In this document: positions 43,188 to 51,217 of the stretch, one piece after another
Position numbering within the stretch: the stretch's first letter is position 1
Layout of the letters: each line of letters opens with the position of its first letter
From: Pontibacillus sp. HMF3514
GTDB lineage: Bacteria > Bacillota > Bacilli > Bacillales > BH030062
NCBI RefSeq assembly: GCF_009858175.1
Contig: NZ_CP047393.1
Span: 3,410,001-3,474,000, forward strand
DNA length: 64,000 bases
Reading direction: 5' to 3'
Program-made: the position numbers and the translations under genes
Notes under the pieces: model-generated
What the model was told of the DNA's origin: nothing
Databases searched by the model: none
Seen by the model: the letters and a program-made list of their open reading frames with translations, nothing else

Positions 43188-45410
43188 ATGGAACCTCAGT
43201 ACATCAAAGAATCCAATAAAATGTGTAGGGAAATGGGAATGGATCCAAATGAGATCTCCCGTCCAAAACAGTTTTTAAGCAACATAGAGTTAGATCAAAA
43301 AAGAAGATCCTATAGTGAAATCCTATCCGTTGTCAGCTTTTTCTCTAATAAATTGCTAGATTCTTTAAAAGGAACTCCAATCCTCGTTGTTGTTTCTGAT
43401 GCTAGGGGTTATCTCCTTGATATCGAAGGGGACGAAACGATCAAAACGACTATTGAACAGTTTGGAATTATACCCGGCAGCCGGTTCACTTTGGAGGATA
43501 CAGGAACGAATGTGGTTAGTCTCGCCTTACAACAAAATCATCCGATCAGTATTATAGGTGAACAACATTACCATACTTTTTTACATGAGATTGCGTGTTA
43601 TGGTACTGCTTTTCACTACACAGATGACAATAATCTCTTAGGCAGCGTGTGTATCATGATGCCTAAACAATTCCAAAACCCACTTTTCTTAACGATGCTA
43701 ACCCAAGCAGTTGATTCCATAGAAAGAGAATTATTACTAAGAAAACAAAACCGTCAGCTTAATATCATGAATCAAATTATGCTAAGTCGAACAAGTAACG
43801 GCATTGTTATCACGGATGAACAAGGGATCACCACTGAATTTAACGATTTCGCGGAAGAAATCTCGAATAACTCTAGAGAATCTGTAGTGGGACGAAACAT
43901 TAAAAACTCCCCTCTTACAGGCCGGTATTTTAAAGATGTACTCGAACACGAGAAAATATTTAAAAACGAAGAGCTTCATTTTACAAAAGACGATGGAAAT
44001 GAAGTAGTCTGTCTGTTTGATGCTCAACCCATATATGAAGACAAAAAAATGATTGGCGCCTTCGGTCAGTTTCGAGATATATCAGAACGCTACTCACTTC
44101 AGGAAAAATTCAACTATTTAGCTTATCATGATGACTTAACTGATTTACCAAACAGACGATATATAAAAAATGAAATGAAAACCATCATTCACGATATTAA
44201 TAAGGGAGAAGACCGTAGTTTAGCTCTTTTATTCATCGACTTAGATCGATTCAAAATTATTAATGATAACTTTGGTCATTCTAATGGCGATCAGTTCCTT
44301 AATGAGGTAAGTAAACGCCTCTATAGCTGCCTTGGAGAAAAGGATGTACTTGCACGTATGGGTGGAGATGAGTTCATTTTCCTTCTGAAAGATTTTGAAG
44401 ATGAAAGCTATGTAACTGAAAAAGCAGAGAAAGTCCTGGACCTCTTTCACGAGCCTTTTCATGTAGGTGTAAATGAATTACATACCACAGCCAGTATTGG
44501 AGTAGCCATTTATCCTGACTCTCCTATAACAATGGAAGACTTAATGATATATGCGGATAATGCGATGTATCAAGCAAAATCCGAAGGGAAAAACCGCTAT
44601 GTCGTATACACTTCCGAATTGTTAGAGGATATGATGGAGGAATATAGTCTAGAGGCTGATTTAAGAAAAGCCCTAGATCAAGAAGAATTCGCCCTTCATT
44701 ATCAACCACAGTTCAATAATGTAACTGGAGAACTAGTCGGCTTTGAAGCACTAATACGTTGGCAACACCCTACACTTGGACTTCTTTCGCCATTGAAATT
44801 TATTAAACTAGCAGAAAAAAATGGACTCATTACTCAAATTGGGGAATGGGTCATCCGTGAAGCATGTTCTCAAAATAAAAAATGGCAGGATGCTGGGATG
44901 AAACCTGTAAAAATTGCGGTCAATCTATCAACTCAGCAATTTCTTACGAAAGACTTGGTCAAATATATTGAACATGTCCTATATCGCACAGAATTAGACC
45001 CTCAATATCTCGTTGTAGAAATTACAGAATATATGGCGATGGAATATGAATACTCCCTTTCCGTTTTAGAACAATTAAAAGCATTAGGAATATGCATCTC
45101 TATTGATGACTTTGGCACAGGCTATAGTTCTCTCAATTACCTCAAGGACTTCCCAATTGATTATATTAAGATCGATAAATCCTTTGTAAATGAGATTATG
45201 AACGACCATAACGATGCCGTCATTGTAAAAGCCATTATTACATTAGCTCACAACTTAAATATGCAAGTGATTGCTGAAGGCGTGGAAACAGCTGAACAGT
45301 TAGAATTCCTAAAAGATTACCTTTGCGATGTAACACAAGGTTATTTCTTCAGTAAAGCACTGCCTGCTCAAGAGGTCGAGCAAAAGTATTTCGCATGGCA
45401 GAACAACTAA
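43188..45410 (+). CDS. GAF-PAS-GGDEF-EAL cyclic-di-GMP turnover protein
   Basis: 740 residues without membrane helices, so cytoplasmic. The N-terminus (about 25-180) resembles the GAF sensor of AcoR/DhaR-type activators (ILVVVSDARGYLLDIEGDE; LHEIACYGTAFHYTDDN). A PAS domain follows (SRTSNGIVITDEQGITTEFN, about 200-310). The GGDEF domain (about 315-475) keeps the active ARMGGDEFIF, but the inhibitory-site position reads GEKD instead of RxxD. The EAL domain (about 490-740) has FEALIRWQHP, VEITEYMA, DDFGTGYSSLNYL, KIDKSFV and AEGVETAEQ, so the phosphodiesterase residues look complete. Either activity may dominate. GGAGGGGGAATGCAAAT precedes the ATG. The next gene starts about 25 bases downstream on the same strand. 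Confidence 0.94.
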   Translation: MEPQYIKESNKMCREMGMDPNEISRPKQFLSNIELDQKRRSYSEILSVVSFFSNKLLDSLKGTPILVVVSDARGYLLDIEGDETIKTTIEQFGIIPGSRFTLEDTGTNVVSLALQQNHPISIIGEQHYHTFLHEIACYGTAFHYTDDNNLLGSVCIMMPKQFQNPLFLTMLTQAVDSIERELLLRKQNRQLNIMNQIMLSRTSNGIVITDEQGITTEFNDFAEEISNNSRESVVGRNIKNSPLTGRYFKDVLEHEKIFKNEELHFTKDDGNEVVCLFDAQPIYEDKKMIGAFGQFRDISERYSLQEKFNYLAYHDDLTDLPNRRYIKNEMKTIIHDINKGEDRSLALLFIDLDRFKIINDNFGHSNGDQFLNEVSKRLYSCLGEKDVLARMGGDEFIFLLKDFEDESYVTEKAEKVLDLFHEPFHVGVNELHTTASIGVAIYPDSPITMEDLMIYADNAMYQAKSEGKNRYVVYTSELLEDMMEEYSLEADLRKALDQEEFALHYQPQFNNVTGELVGFEALIRWQHPTLGLLSPLKFIKLAEKNGLITQIGEWVIREACSQNKKWQDAGMKPVKIAVNLSTQQFLTKDLVKYIEHVLYRTELDPQYLVVEITEYMAMEYEYSLSVLEQLKALGICISIDDFGTGYSSLNYLKDFPIDYIKIDKSFVNEIMNDHNDAVIVKAIITLAHNLNMQVIAEGVETAEQLEFLKDYLCDVTQGYFFSKALPAQEVEQKYFAWQNN

Positions 45411-45434
45411 TGAGCAGAGAGGATGAAAGGAAAC

Positions 45435-47087
45435 ATGGATACAACTACCGACATGAAAACGACAGCATCCGTGTTAGTAGAGAATTTTAAATCATGGGGG
45501 CTTGAGCATATTTTCGGAATACCCGGAAAAGCGATTTCTCCCATCCTTTTTGAACTATTGAACTATGATATGGAATTTGTTTTAAGCAAACATGAAGCAG
45601 CAGCAGGATTTGAAGCTGCAGGCTATGCCATGATGAATGAAAAAATAGGGGTTACGGTGGGAACATCCGGACCTGGTGGAACGAACCTTCTTACCGCAGC
45701 TGGTCAGGCGAAAGCTTTCCATGCCCCTCTTTTAATTATTACCGGGCATCCATCATTAAAAAATACTGGACAAGCATTAGGACAAGACTCCACTATGTTC
45801 GGGACAGACTTGGTGGAAATGTTTAAATCCGTCACCAAATTTAGCGCCCGTGTTGAACGTGGTGACATGCTAGAACCCTTTTTAAAGCATGCCCTTGAGA
45901 AAGCGCTCTCTGGCGTAAAAGGACCTGTTCACTTATCGATACCGTTCGATATCTTACTTGAAGAGATTGAGCCTTTCCACATGGACTTACCTGAACCTCA
46001 TCAAATGATTTCACCAGCTACTGATGAAGTCATTGAAAAATTAAATGGAGCTAAACGTCCCCTATTATTCCTGGGAAAAGGCGTTCATTCTAGCAAGGCA
46101 TACAATGAGGTACAGCAACTTGCAGAACATTGGAACATTCCAGTCATCACGACGCCCGGAGGAAAAGGAACGTTTATATCGAATCACACACTTTCACTAG
46201 GTGCATTTGGGTTAGGAGGCACCGTTGAGGCAAGGGGATACCTTGAACAAGGAGTGGACCTTTTAATTGTCATCGGAACACGATTAAGTGACATGTCCCT
46301 TCCTGGCTTTTCTCAAGAAATGTATCCAGAGCACCTCATTCATTTTGATTATGATTCAACTTTTATTCAAAAAGCGATACAAGTTCCCACTACACCAGTT
46401 CTCGGAGATATTAAGTCCAACCTCACCACAATCTTAACAGACATCCCTGAAACGAACAGCGAAGCCTTTTTAGAACCGATCGAAATGAATATCATCAATG
46501 AAAACATGCCGGGTGAGCGAATGTCGGCCGCTTCAGCATTACAAGCGATGCGTAATGCGCTGCCAGATGACGCCGTTGTTTTCGGTGATGATGGTAGTCA
46601 CTCCTTCTACGGCATTCGGTACTTTGATATATACAAACCAGGCACCTATTTCTTTGATGATATATTTGGCGCAATGGGAAATGGGATTGGCTATGCAATA
46701 GGAGCTAAGCTAGCCGCTCCAGAGAAACCGATTGTCTGCTTAGTTGGCGATGGATGCATGTTCATGCACGGCACAGAAGTTTCTACTGCTTACAATTATG
46801 ACTCCCCGGTACTTTTTATTGTCTTAAATAATGGTCGTCTCGACATGGTTGAAAAAGGAATGAGAAAAATGATTGGTACATCTATAGGTGGAATATACGA
46901 AACACCACTTGATGCAGCCCGTTTTGCCGAATCTATGGGATTAGAAGCCTATACCTGTCAACATTCGTCTGATTTAACCGATATTATAAAAGGAGCACTA
47001 CAAAGGTTGGAAGAAACGAAGAAACCTATCGTCGTGGAAGTATTAGTAGATGAAGATGAAATTCCACCTACCATGGGGAGGCAGTAA
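45435..47087 (+). CDS. Thiamine-diphosphate-dependent enzyme (acetolactate synthase/decarboxylase superfamily)
   Basis: About 550 residues. The N-terminal Pyr domain has the catalytic Glu in LSKHEAAAGFEAAGYA (about 50) and GTSGPGGTNLLTAAGQA. The central domain binds no obvious FAD. The C-terminal PP domain has the ThDP/Mg motif GDGCMFMHGTEVSTAYNYDS, then NN (about 437-465). It resembles acetolactate synthase-like and benzoylformate-decarboxylase-like enzymes, which act on 2-oxo acids. ATG at 45435 has AAAGGA upstream; ATG at 45423 has its ribosome binding site almost touching. A carboxymuconolactone-decarboxylase-like gene follows one base later, suggesting a shared pathway. The substrate is unknown. 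Confidence 0.88.
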   Translation: MDTTTDMKTTASVLVENFKSWGLEHIFGIPGKAISPILFELLNYDMEFVLSKHEAAAGFEAAGYAMMNEKIGVTVGTSGPGGTNLLTAAGQAKAFHAPLLIITGHPSLKNTGQALGQDSTMFGTDLVEMFKSVTKFSARVERGDMLEPFLKHALEKALSGVKGPVHLSIPFDILLEEIEPFHMDLPEPHQMISPATDEVIEKLNGAKRPLLFLGKGVHSSKAYNEVQQLAEHWNIPVITTPGGKGTFISNHTLSLGAFGLGGTVEARGYLEQGVDLLIVIGTRLSDMSLPGFSQEMYPEHLIHFDYDSTFIQKAIQVPTTPVLGDIKSNLTTILTDIPETNSEAFLEPIEMNIINENMPGERMSAASALQAMRNALPDDAVVFGDDGSHSFYGIRYFDIYKPGTYFFDDIFGAMGNGIGYAIGAKLAAPEKPIVCLVGDGCMFMHGTEVSTAYNYDSPVLFIVLNNGRLDMVEKGMRKMIGTSIGGIYETPLDAARFAESMGLEAYTCQHSSDLTDIIKGALQRLEETKKPIVVEVLVDEDEIPPTMGRQ

Positions 47088-47088
47088 C

Positions 47089-47463
47089 TTGGAAGATAAG
47101 AAGCGATACGAAGCCGGCATTCAAGCAATGGAAGAATTGTTTTCCTCAGAGGTCCGTAAAGGCATGCATGAAATGAAGAAAATATCACCGGATTTTTGGG
47201 AGATGATCGTTTCATTTGGCTTTGGAGACCTCTACTCAAGAGAGGCGCTCTCCCTATCACAAAGGGAAATCGTGACTCTAACAACACTCATTACTCAAGG
47301 AGCCTTTGAACAACTAAAAGTTCACCTAGAGGCTGCCCTGAACGTTGGACTGTCAAAAGAAGAAATCATGGAAGTCATCATACACTGTTCAGGATACGTC
47401 GGTTTCCCTAAAGCTGTCCAAGCAATGGGAATAGCGGCGGAGGTTTTTAAGAATAATGAGTAA
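47089..47463 (+). CDS. Carboxymuconolactone decarboxylase family protein
   Basis: 124 residues from TTG at 47089, seven bases after GGGGAGG. The family pattern is clear: SLSQREIVTLTTLITQGAFE, QLKVHLEAALNVGLSKEEIM and EVIIHCSGYVGFPKAVQAMG. Members include gamma-carboxymuconolactone decarboxylase and AhpD-like proteins; there is no CxxC, so the AhpD thiol activity is unlikely. It starts two bases after the stop of the ThDP-dependent enzyme, so the two are co-translated. Confidence 0.87.
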   Translation: MEDKKRYEAGIQAMEELFSSEVRKGMHEMKKISPDFWEMIVSFGFGDLYSREALSLSQREIVTLTTLITQGAFEQLKVHLEAALNVGLSKEEIMEVIIHCSGYVGFPKAVQAMGIAAEVFKNNE

Positions 47464-47470
47464 ATACTTG

Positions 47471-47512
47471 GTGCCTGACCCCTACCGCTTTAAAGCAGTG
47501 GGGGTCAGGCAC
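47471..47512. repeat. REP palindrome 7
   Basis: Arms GTGCCTGACCCCTAC and GTGGGGGTCAGGCAC around CGCTTTAAAGCA, with the same loop as REP 1. It lies between two convergent stop codons. The sequence GGCACTTCCTA is repeated directly after it (47508-47529) and the second copy includes the stop of the sigma-factor gene. Confidence 0.9.
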
Positions 47513-47526
47513 TTCCTAGGCACTTC

Positions 47527-48039
47527 CTATATGTCGAGATAAGACAACACAACTGGCTCCTTCATCAACTTCCGCTTGGCCAACCTCCCCCAATTCTTCA
47601 CAGCATCCACTGACACCTGTTCACGTAGAGCTATCTCTTTAATGGATAAATCCTCAATCACAAATCCATCAAACCACTTTCGTTGATTCTCGCTCAACTT
47701 ACAAACGATCTCCCGATACAAATACGGATCCCATTCAAACTCATGCGGACCTATCGTAGCTTCGTTTGAACTTTTCACCATAATCTCTTCGATTTGTTCC
47801 TGCTTATGGTTCTTTTTCCGAATTAAGCTAATCAATCGATTTCGAATAATAAAATACGTAAAGGTAGATCTCTTCCCTTTCTTTTCGTCATAAGTCTGGC
47901 TCACTTCCCAAAGAGCGAGGACACCCTCCTGGTAAAACTCCTTGTGAGGATCCATAATACCTAAACGATTAATAAGGTTGTGAATCATAGGTTTATATTC
48001 TCCTAATAACTGTTCAAATGCTAACGACTCTTCTACCAC
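47527..48039 (-). CDS. RNA polymerase sigma factor (sigma-70 family, short type) next to comK
   Basis: 170 residues from GTG at 48039, six bases after TTGAGG; the longer frame from TTG at 48051 has no ribosome binding site. Region 2 is seen as LINRLGIMDPHKEFYQEGVL, ALWEVSQTYDEKKGKRSTFT and YFIIRNRLISLIRKK. Region 4 is LSENQRKWFDGFVIEDLSIK then EIALREQVSVDAVKNWGRLA. It is shorter than housekeeping factors and resembles the ECF or SigH/ComX-like short sigma factors. It is divergent from comK, with a 500-base region containing ordered repeats between them. A competence-related role is inference from this position only. Confidence 0.85.
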   Translation of the reverse strand: MVEESLAFEQLLGEYKPMIHNLINRLGIMDPHKEFYQEGVLALWEVSQTYDEKKGKRSTFTYFIIRNRLISLIRKKNHKQEQIEEIMVKSSNEATIGPHEFEWDPYLYREIVCKLSENQRKWFDGFVIEDLSIKEIALREQVSVDAVKNWGRLAKRKLMKEPVVLSYLDI

Positions 48040-48110
48040 AAACGGCCTCAATTCGAAAAGCGCGCTCTTCAGTTTTTCCGCGGTAGGTTGATCGTATCGA
48101 AACCTTATTT

Positions 48111-48160
48111 ACGTTTCACCTGGGTAAACATAACGTTTGGAGTTCAGAACGTAACGTTTG
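48111..48160. promoter_or_regulatory. Three phased ACGTTT direct repeats upstream of the sigma-factor gene
   Basis: ACGTTT occurs at 48111, 48133 and 48154, the last two inside identical TAACGTTTG. The spacing is 22 and 21 bases, two helical turns each, placing the copies on one face of the DNA. A related AACGTTAC is at 48191. The arrangement suggests an activator or repressor binding site array. Confidence 0.5.
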
Positions 48161-48303
48161 AGTAGGTAAAATGTCATATACCCTATATTCAACGTTACAT
48201 ATACTATGAATTTATTTATGACAAACACCTTCGATTCATGTCGATTTTGATTATCAAAATTACAGAAGTTTTGTCACATCCAATCGACTCTTGTCCAACC
48301 CTA

Positions 48304-48347
48304 GGGAAAAGGGGGCTTTCCTGTAAATTTATGATTGAAAAGGTCTT
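48304..48347 (+). promoter_or_regulatory. Candidate ComK box upstream of comK
   Basis: Two half-sites AAAAGGGGGCTTT and AAAAGGTCTTTTG approximate AAAA-N5-TTTT with one mismatch each. Eighteen bases separate them, one of the spacer lengths known for ComK boxes in Bacillus subtilis. They lie about 200 bases before comK and could serve autoregulation. Confidence 0.4.
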
Positions 48348-48550
48348 TTGAACTATTTACAATAATATCAAGAAAAAGGAGATAACTTACATATTGTGTA
48401 GATTAACCTTTTTCTACCTTTCAATCGAGATAGATCATTTATACCGCTCTGACAATCGCCATTTCTATGATTGAAACGGATATATGCAGAAAGGAGGCTC
48501 AGATGTAGCAATACATTACCATATACCAAAAATTAAGGGAGAGAAGAATT

Positions 48551-49024
48551 GTGACAGAATTAAAGAGTAGTCCTGATCAGAACCAAATCACTCTAGGTCC
48601 AACAACAATGGCGATTGCACGAATGAAGGATGAGTATTATGGAGCTAGAATTATGGATGAGATTGAGGGGGAGATTCTAGTAAAAGAGATACCACTAGAA
48701 CTCATTCAGAGTTTATGTAAAACATATTTATGTACATACGAAGGTCTCCGAAGAGCAACCGCATTAGTACTGGGCTATGAGAAGAAAACACCGATCCTCA
48801 TCCACTCAGAAGAAGGAATCTATACGTGCCCTACTCTATCACCCTATGCTGAGGATTGTATCTGGCTATTTCCTCGCCACATCAAGAAACTTGAAAAAAT
48901 CAATTCCACGGAAACTAAAGTTATTTTTAAAAATAACAACTACATTACCGTTCCCGTTTCATTACATACCTTAGAAAAACAGATTCAAAGAACGGCCTAT
49001 TGTGCGTTTTATATGAAGGGATAA
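48551..49024 (+). CDS. comK: Competence transcription factor ComK
   Basis: 157 residues. GTG start after GGGAGAGAAGAATT. The ComK pattern is visible: TTMAIARMKDEYYGARIMDE at the N-terminus, a Cys-rich and Arg-rich centre (SLCKTYLCTYEGLRRATALV), YTCPTLSPYAEDCIWLFPRH, and the C-terminal block YITVPVSLHTLEKQIQRTAY, which aligns with the ELPISYNSFENQVYRTAW region of Bacillus subtilis ComK. ComK activates DNA-uptake and recombination genes. Its long upstream region (about 500 bases) is shared with a divergent sigma factor and contains a candidate K-box. The gene ends just before REP 8. Confidence 0.92.
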   Translation: MTELKSSPDQNQITLGPTTMAIARMKDEYYGARIMDEIEGEILVKEIPLELIQSLCKTYLCTYEGLRRATALVLGYEKKTPILIHSEEGIYTCPTLSPYAEDCIWLFPRHIKKLEKINSTETKVIFKNNNYITVPVSLHTLEKQIQRTAYCAFYMKG

Positions 49025-49028
49025 AAGA

Positions 49029-49090
49029 GTGCCTAAAAGAGTGCCTGACCCCCACCGCTCTAAAGCATCACCGCAGCGGGGGTCAGGCAC
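49029..49090. repeat. REP palindrome 8 with extra left half-arm
   Basis: A complete element at 49041-49090 has arms GTGCCTGACCCCC and GGGGGTCAGGCAC around CACCGCTCTAAAGCATCACC. A half-arm AGAGTGCCTA precedes it at 49027-49036, as in REP 2 and REP 5. It starts a few bases after the comK stop. Confidence 0.88.
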
Positions 49091-49097
49091 TTAAATT

Positions 49098-50312
49098 CTA
49101 ATTACTGATCTTCTTATCAAAATCTTGTAAATCATGCCACGGTCCAATACCTTGTCGTTTAAGTTCTAGTAAAGAATCTCCTATTTGTACCTTCCCTGGT
49201 TTTGTTGTAAATGCCATGCGGAACCCACTATCCTTTAGTGCTTGTAAGGCTTCTTCATCATACTGACCAAATGGATACGCAAAGTAATTCACGTCTCCAT
49301 ATGGAGCTAACAGTTCTTGATTCACTCGCAAATCATGCATAACCTCTTCATAAGATTTCACAATCAGTAAAGGATTATAGTTTACATCACGGCTATGGAG
49401 TCCATGTGTATGAGCTTGAAAACGAAATATCTCTGAAACATTCATCTCTTCTATTTCTGTAAAACTAATAAATTGAAGCGTATCAGGATTAAATGGTGTA
49501 GGATCTTTTCTAGTCCTGTTCGTAATCGTAAACTCCGTTGCTTTAAACCCATACTTTTTTAATAATGGATAAGCATATAAATAGTTCGTTTTTAATCCAT
49601 CATCAAATGTAATCGCCACAACTTTTCCTGTAAGGTTTTCTTTTCTTAATAAATACCCTTCAAGTTCTTGAAGCGTTATAACTTTATATCTATGGTCAGC
49701 TAAATATTTCATATTTTCATTGAAGAAATCTAATGAAATGGTAGTGGAGATGTCTCGATAATTCTTATTCTCGTTATCTTTTAAAATATGATGATACATT
49801 AATACTGGAACCCCTGTATCCACTTCAGTCGCAGGTTTATAGATATATCCGATACGACCACCAATCGCGATCTTCCACCAGTTCTCGCCATAGCTCTGGA
49901 TGACAGCATACCGCATATTGTGGTTTATCTTCGCAAAAGGAATCAATGTACCTGTAGCGTTATCATATACCGTTACAGGTTCTCTGGTTATAATCATTTG
50001 GCTCAAATCGTGTTTTTCTTCTAAATTGGTAAAACCTAAATCCTCCACAATTACGGCATCTTGTTTATGTACCTGACCTAATCCATGCGAGAAACGAATA
50101 TGATAATAATCATCGCTCTCTTCCTCAACTTTAAACATTTGACCCTTCTCTAAACTCCCTACTTTCCTCCACTCACCTGCTATTTCGTCATATATCGCTG
50201 TTCGTTTGGTGGTCTTCAGGAATTCAGAACTAGTTTTTGCAATAATATGTTGCTCAGTAAAAAAGCTGATAAAGACGATCATAACTCCTGAAAGCAGCCA
50301 AAAACTTTTCAA
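49098..50312 (-). CDS. Polysaccharide deacetylase with SH3-like domains, exported
   Basis: About 404 residues. An N-terminal signal anchor (KSFWLLSGVMIVFISFF), two SH3-like segments (about 35-85 and 105-165; WWKIAIGGRIGYIYKPA), then a NodB/IcaB-like deacetylase domain (about 170-400). The metal-binding and catalytic motifs are AITFDDGLKTN, FRFQAHTHGLHSRD and YFAYPFGQYDEEAL. Such enzymes remove acetyl groups from peptidoglycan or poly-N-acetylglucosamine. The start is uncertain: TTG at 50312 lies eight bases after GAGGAG, while GTG at 50321 touches it. Monocistronic, preceded by REP 8 on its 3' side. Confidence 0.9.
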   Translation of the reverse strand: MKSFWLLSGVMIVFISFFTEQHIIAKTSSEFLKTTKRTAIYDEIAGEWRKVGSLEKGQMFKVEEESDDYYHIRFSHGLGQVHKQDAVIVEDLGFTNLEEKHDLSQMIITREPVTVYDNATGTLIPFAKINHNMRYAVIQSYGENWWKIAIGGRIGYIYKPATEVDTGVPVLMYHHILKDNENKNYRDISTTISLDFFNENMKYLADHRYKVITLQELEGYLLRKENLTGKVVAITFDDGLKTNYLYAYPLLKKYGFKATEFTITNRTRKDPTPFNPDTLQFISFTEIEEMNVSEIFRFQAHTHGLHSRDVNYNPLLIVKSYEEVMHDLRVNQELLAPYGDVNYFAYPFGQYDEEALQALKDSGFRMAFTTKPGKVQIGDSLLELKRQGIGPWHDLQDFDKKISN

Positions 50313-50440
50313 CCCATCCACTCCTCACCCATTTCATAAATCTTTTTAATCATACCAAAAGACCTATATAGGGGTGTGTCACTTTTTGTCGAGACCAGGA
50401 CGTTGGGACAGGTTTACTGTCGCTTCCCCTTCCGAAAAAT

Positions 50441-50487
50441 GGCCTGCCCCCAACGCTTTAGAAGATTACCGCATCGGGGAGCAGGCC
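50441..50487. repeat. REP palindrome 9 (diverged)
   Basis: GGCCTGCCCCCAA and CGGGGAGCAGGCC are diverged arms of the same element around CGCTTTAGAAGATTACCGCAT. Nearby fragments (GGGACAGGTTTACTGTCGC at 50405; CTGTGCCTAGTGCCCTC at 50522) look like further decayed copies. Confidence 0.75.
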
Positions 50488-50542
50488 AACTTTAATATAT
50501 TTTTCTCGAAGACCCGATGGATCTGTGCCTAGTGCCCTCTCA

Positions 50543-50579
50543 CAAAAAAAGCTCTTCCCTATAGGGAAGAGCTCTTTTT
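50543..50579 (-). terminator. Intrinsic terminator after the cold shock gene
   Basis: AGAGCTCTTCCC / GGGAAGAGCTTTTTTT on the minus strand, immediately downstream of the stop codon at 50586. Confidence 0.88.
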
Positions 50580-50585
50580 TATGAT

Positions 50586-50786
50586 TTATTTTTTAATTAC
50601 ATTAGCTGCTTGAGGTCCACGATTACCTTGCTCAATTTCAAAAGAGACAGCTTGACCTTCATCTAATGATTTGAAGCCTTCTTCATTAATTGCAGAGAAG
50701 TGAACAAATACATCGTCTCCACCTTCTACTTCAATAAATCCAAAACCTTTGTCTGCGTTAAACCATTTTACTGTACCGTTACTCAT
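50586..50786 (-). CDS. Cold shock protein (CspA/CspB family)
   Basis: 66 residues, the family length, starting [20 protein letters not shown]. The RNA-binding motifs are KGFGFI (RNP1) and DVFVHFSAI (RNP2), and the protein ends [13 protein letters not shown] at 50786 follows CATGGAGGAATTTTA. It acts as an RNA chaperone and transcription antiterminator. A leader of over 100 bases (50787-50900) with TAAGAAGTTGGAACATCTTA-type short hairpins precedes it, as in other csp genes, where it senses temperature. Confidence 0.95.
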   Translation of the reverse strand: MSNGTVKWFNADKGFGFIEVEGGDDVFVHFSAINEEGFKSLDEGQAVSFEIEQGNRGPQAANVIKK

Positions 50787-51217
50787 TAAAATTCCTCCAT
50801 GTGCATTTTGCACAAGTATTACCATTCTTGCTCTAACAATTTCTTAAGATGTTCCAACTTCTTAGGTTATTATTCCGAACAACAATTAGTTAACTATTAG
50901 TATATCATAGCATTAAAACAAAAGAAAGGGTTATGTAACATTTCACAAACAGAAGAACCTCCACGATGTTCACTTAACCTCTTTCTGATGCTCAAAACAA
51001 TAAACCTTCCCACCAAACTTCTTATTCGACAATGAGGGTAGAGAATGTGATTAAGACTTCATGATTAAGAAATTACTTTTATCTATAGTTTTCAGTTATC
51101 CATAACTATAATCGGGAATAATAAACATATTGCAACGCTTCGGCAAACGTAAATATTTCTGGACTCTTAGGGATGATTGACCTGTCCCTAGTGTACCCCG
51201 GATAGGAGAGATAACCC
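50787..51217. other. Intergenic region: csp leader and divergent promoter of the PQQ-repeat gene
   Basis: The left part is the untranslated leader of the cold shock gene. The inverted repeat AAGAAGTTGGAACATCTTAAG lies near 50848-50866 within it. The right part contains CCTGTCCCTAGTGTACCCCGG (51181-51201), a likely REP remnant, and the ribosome binding site ATAGGAGAG of the next gene. No coding sequence was recognised. Confidence 0.55.

Noticed and set aside
43240-43600. Sigma-54 activator identity for the gene at 43188 because of its AcoR-like GAF domain
   Set aside because: There is no AAA+ domain; the rest is PAS, GGDEF and EAL.
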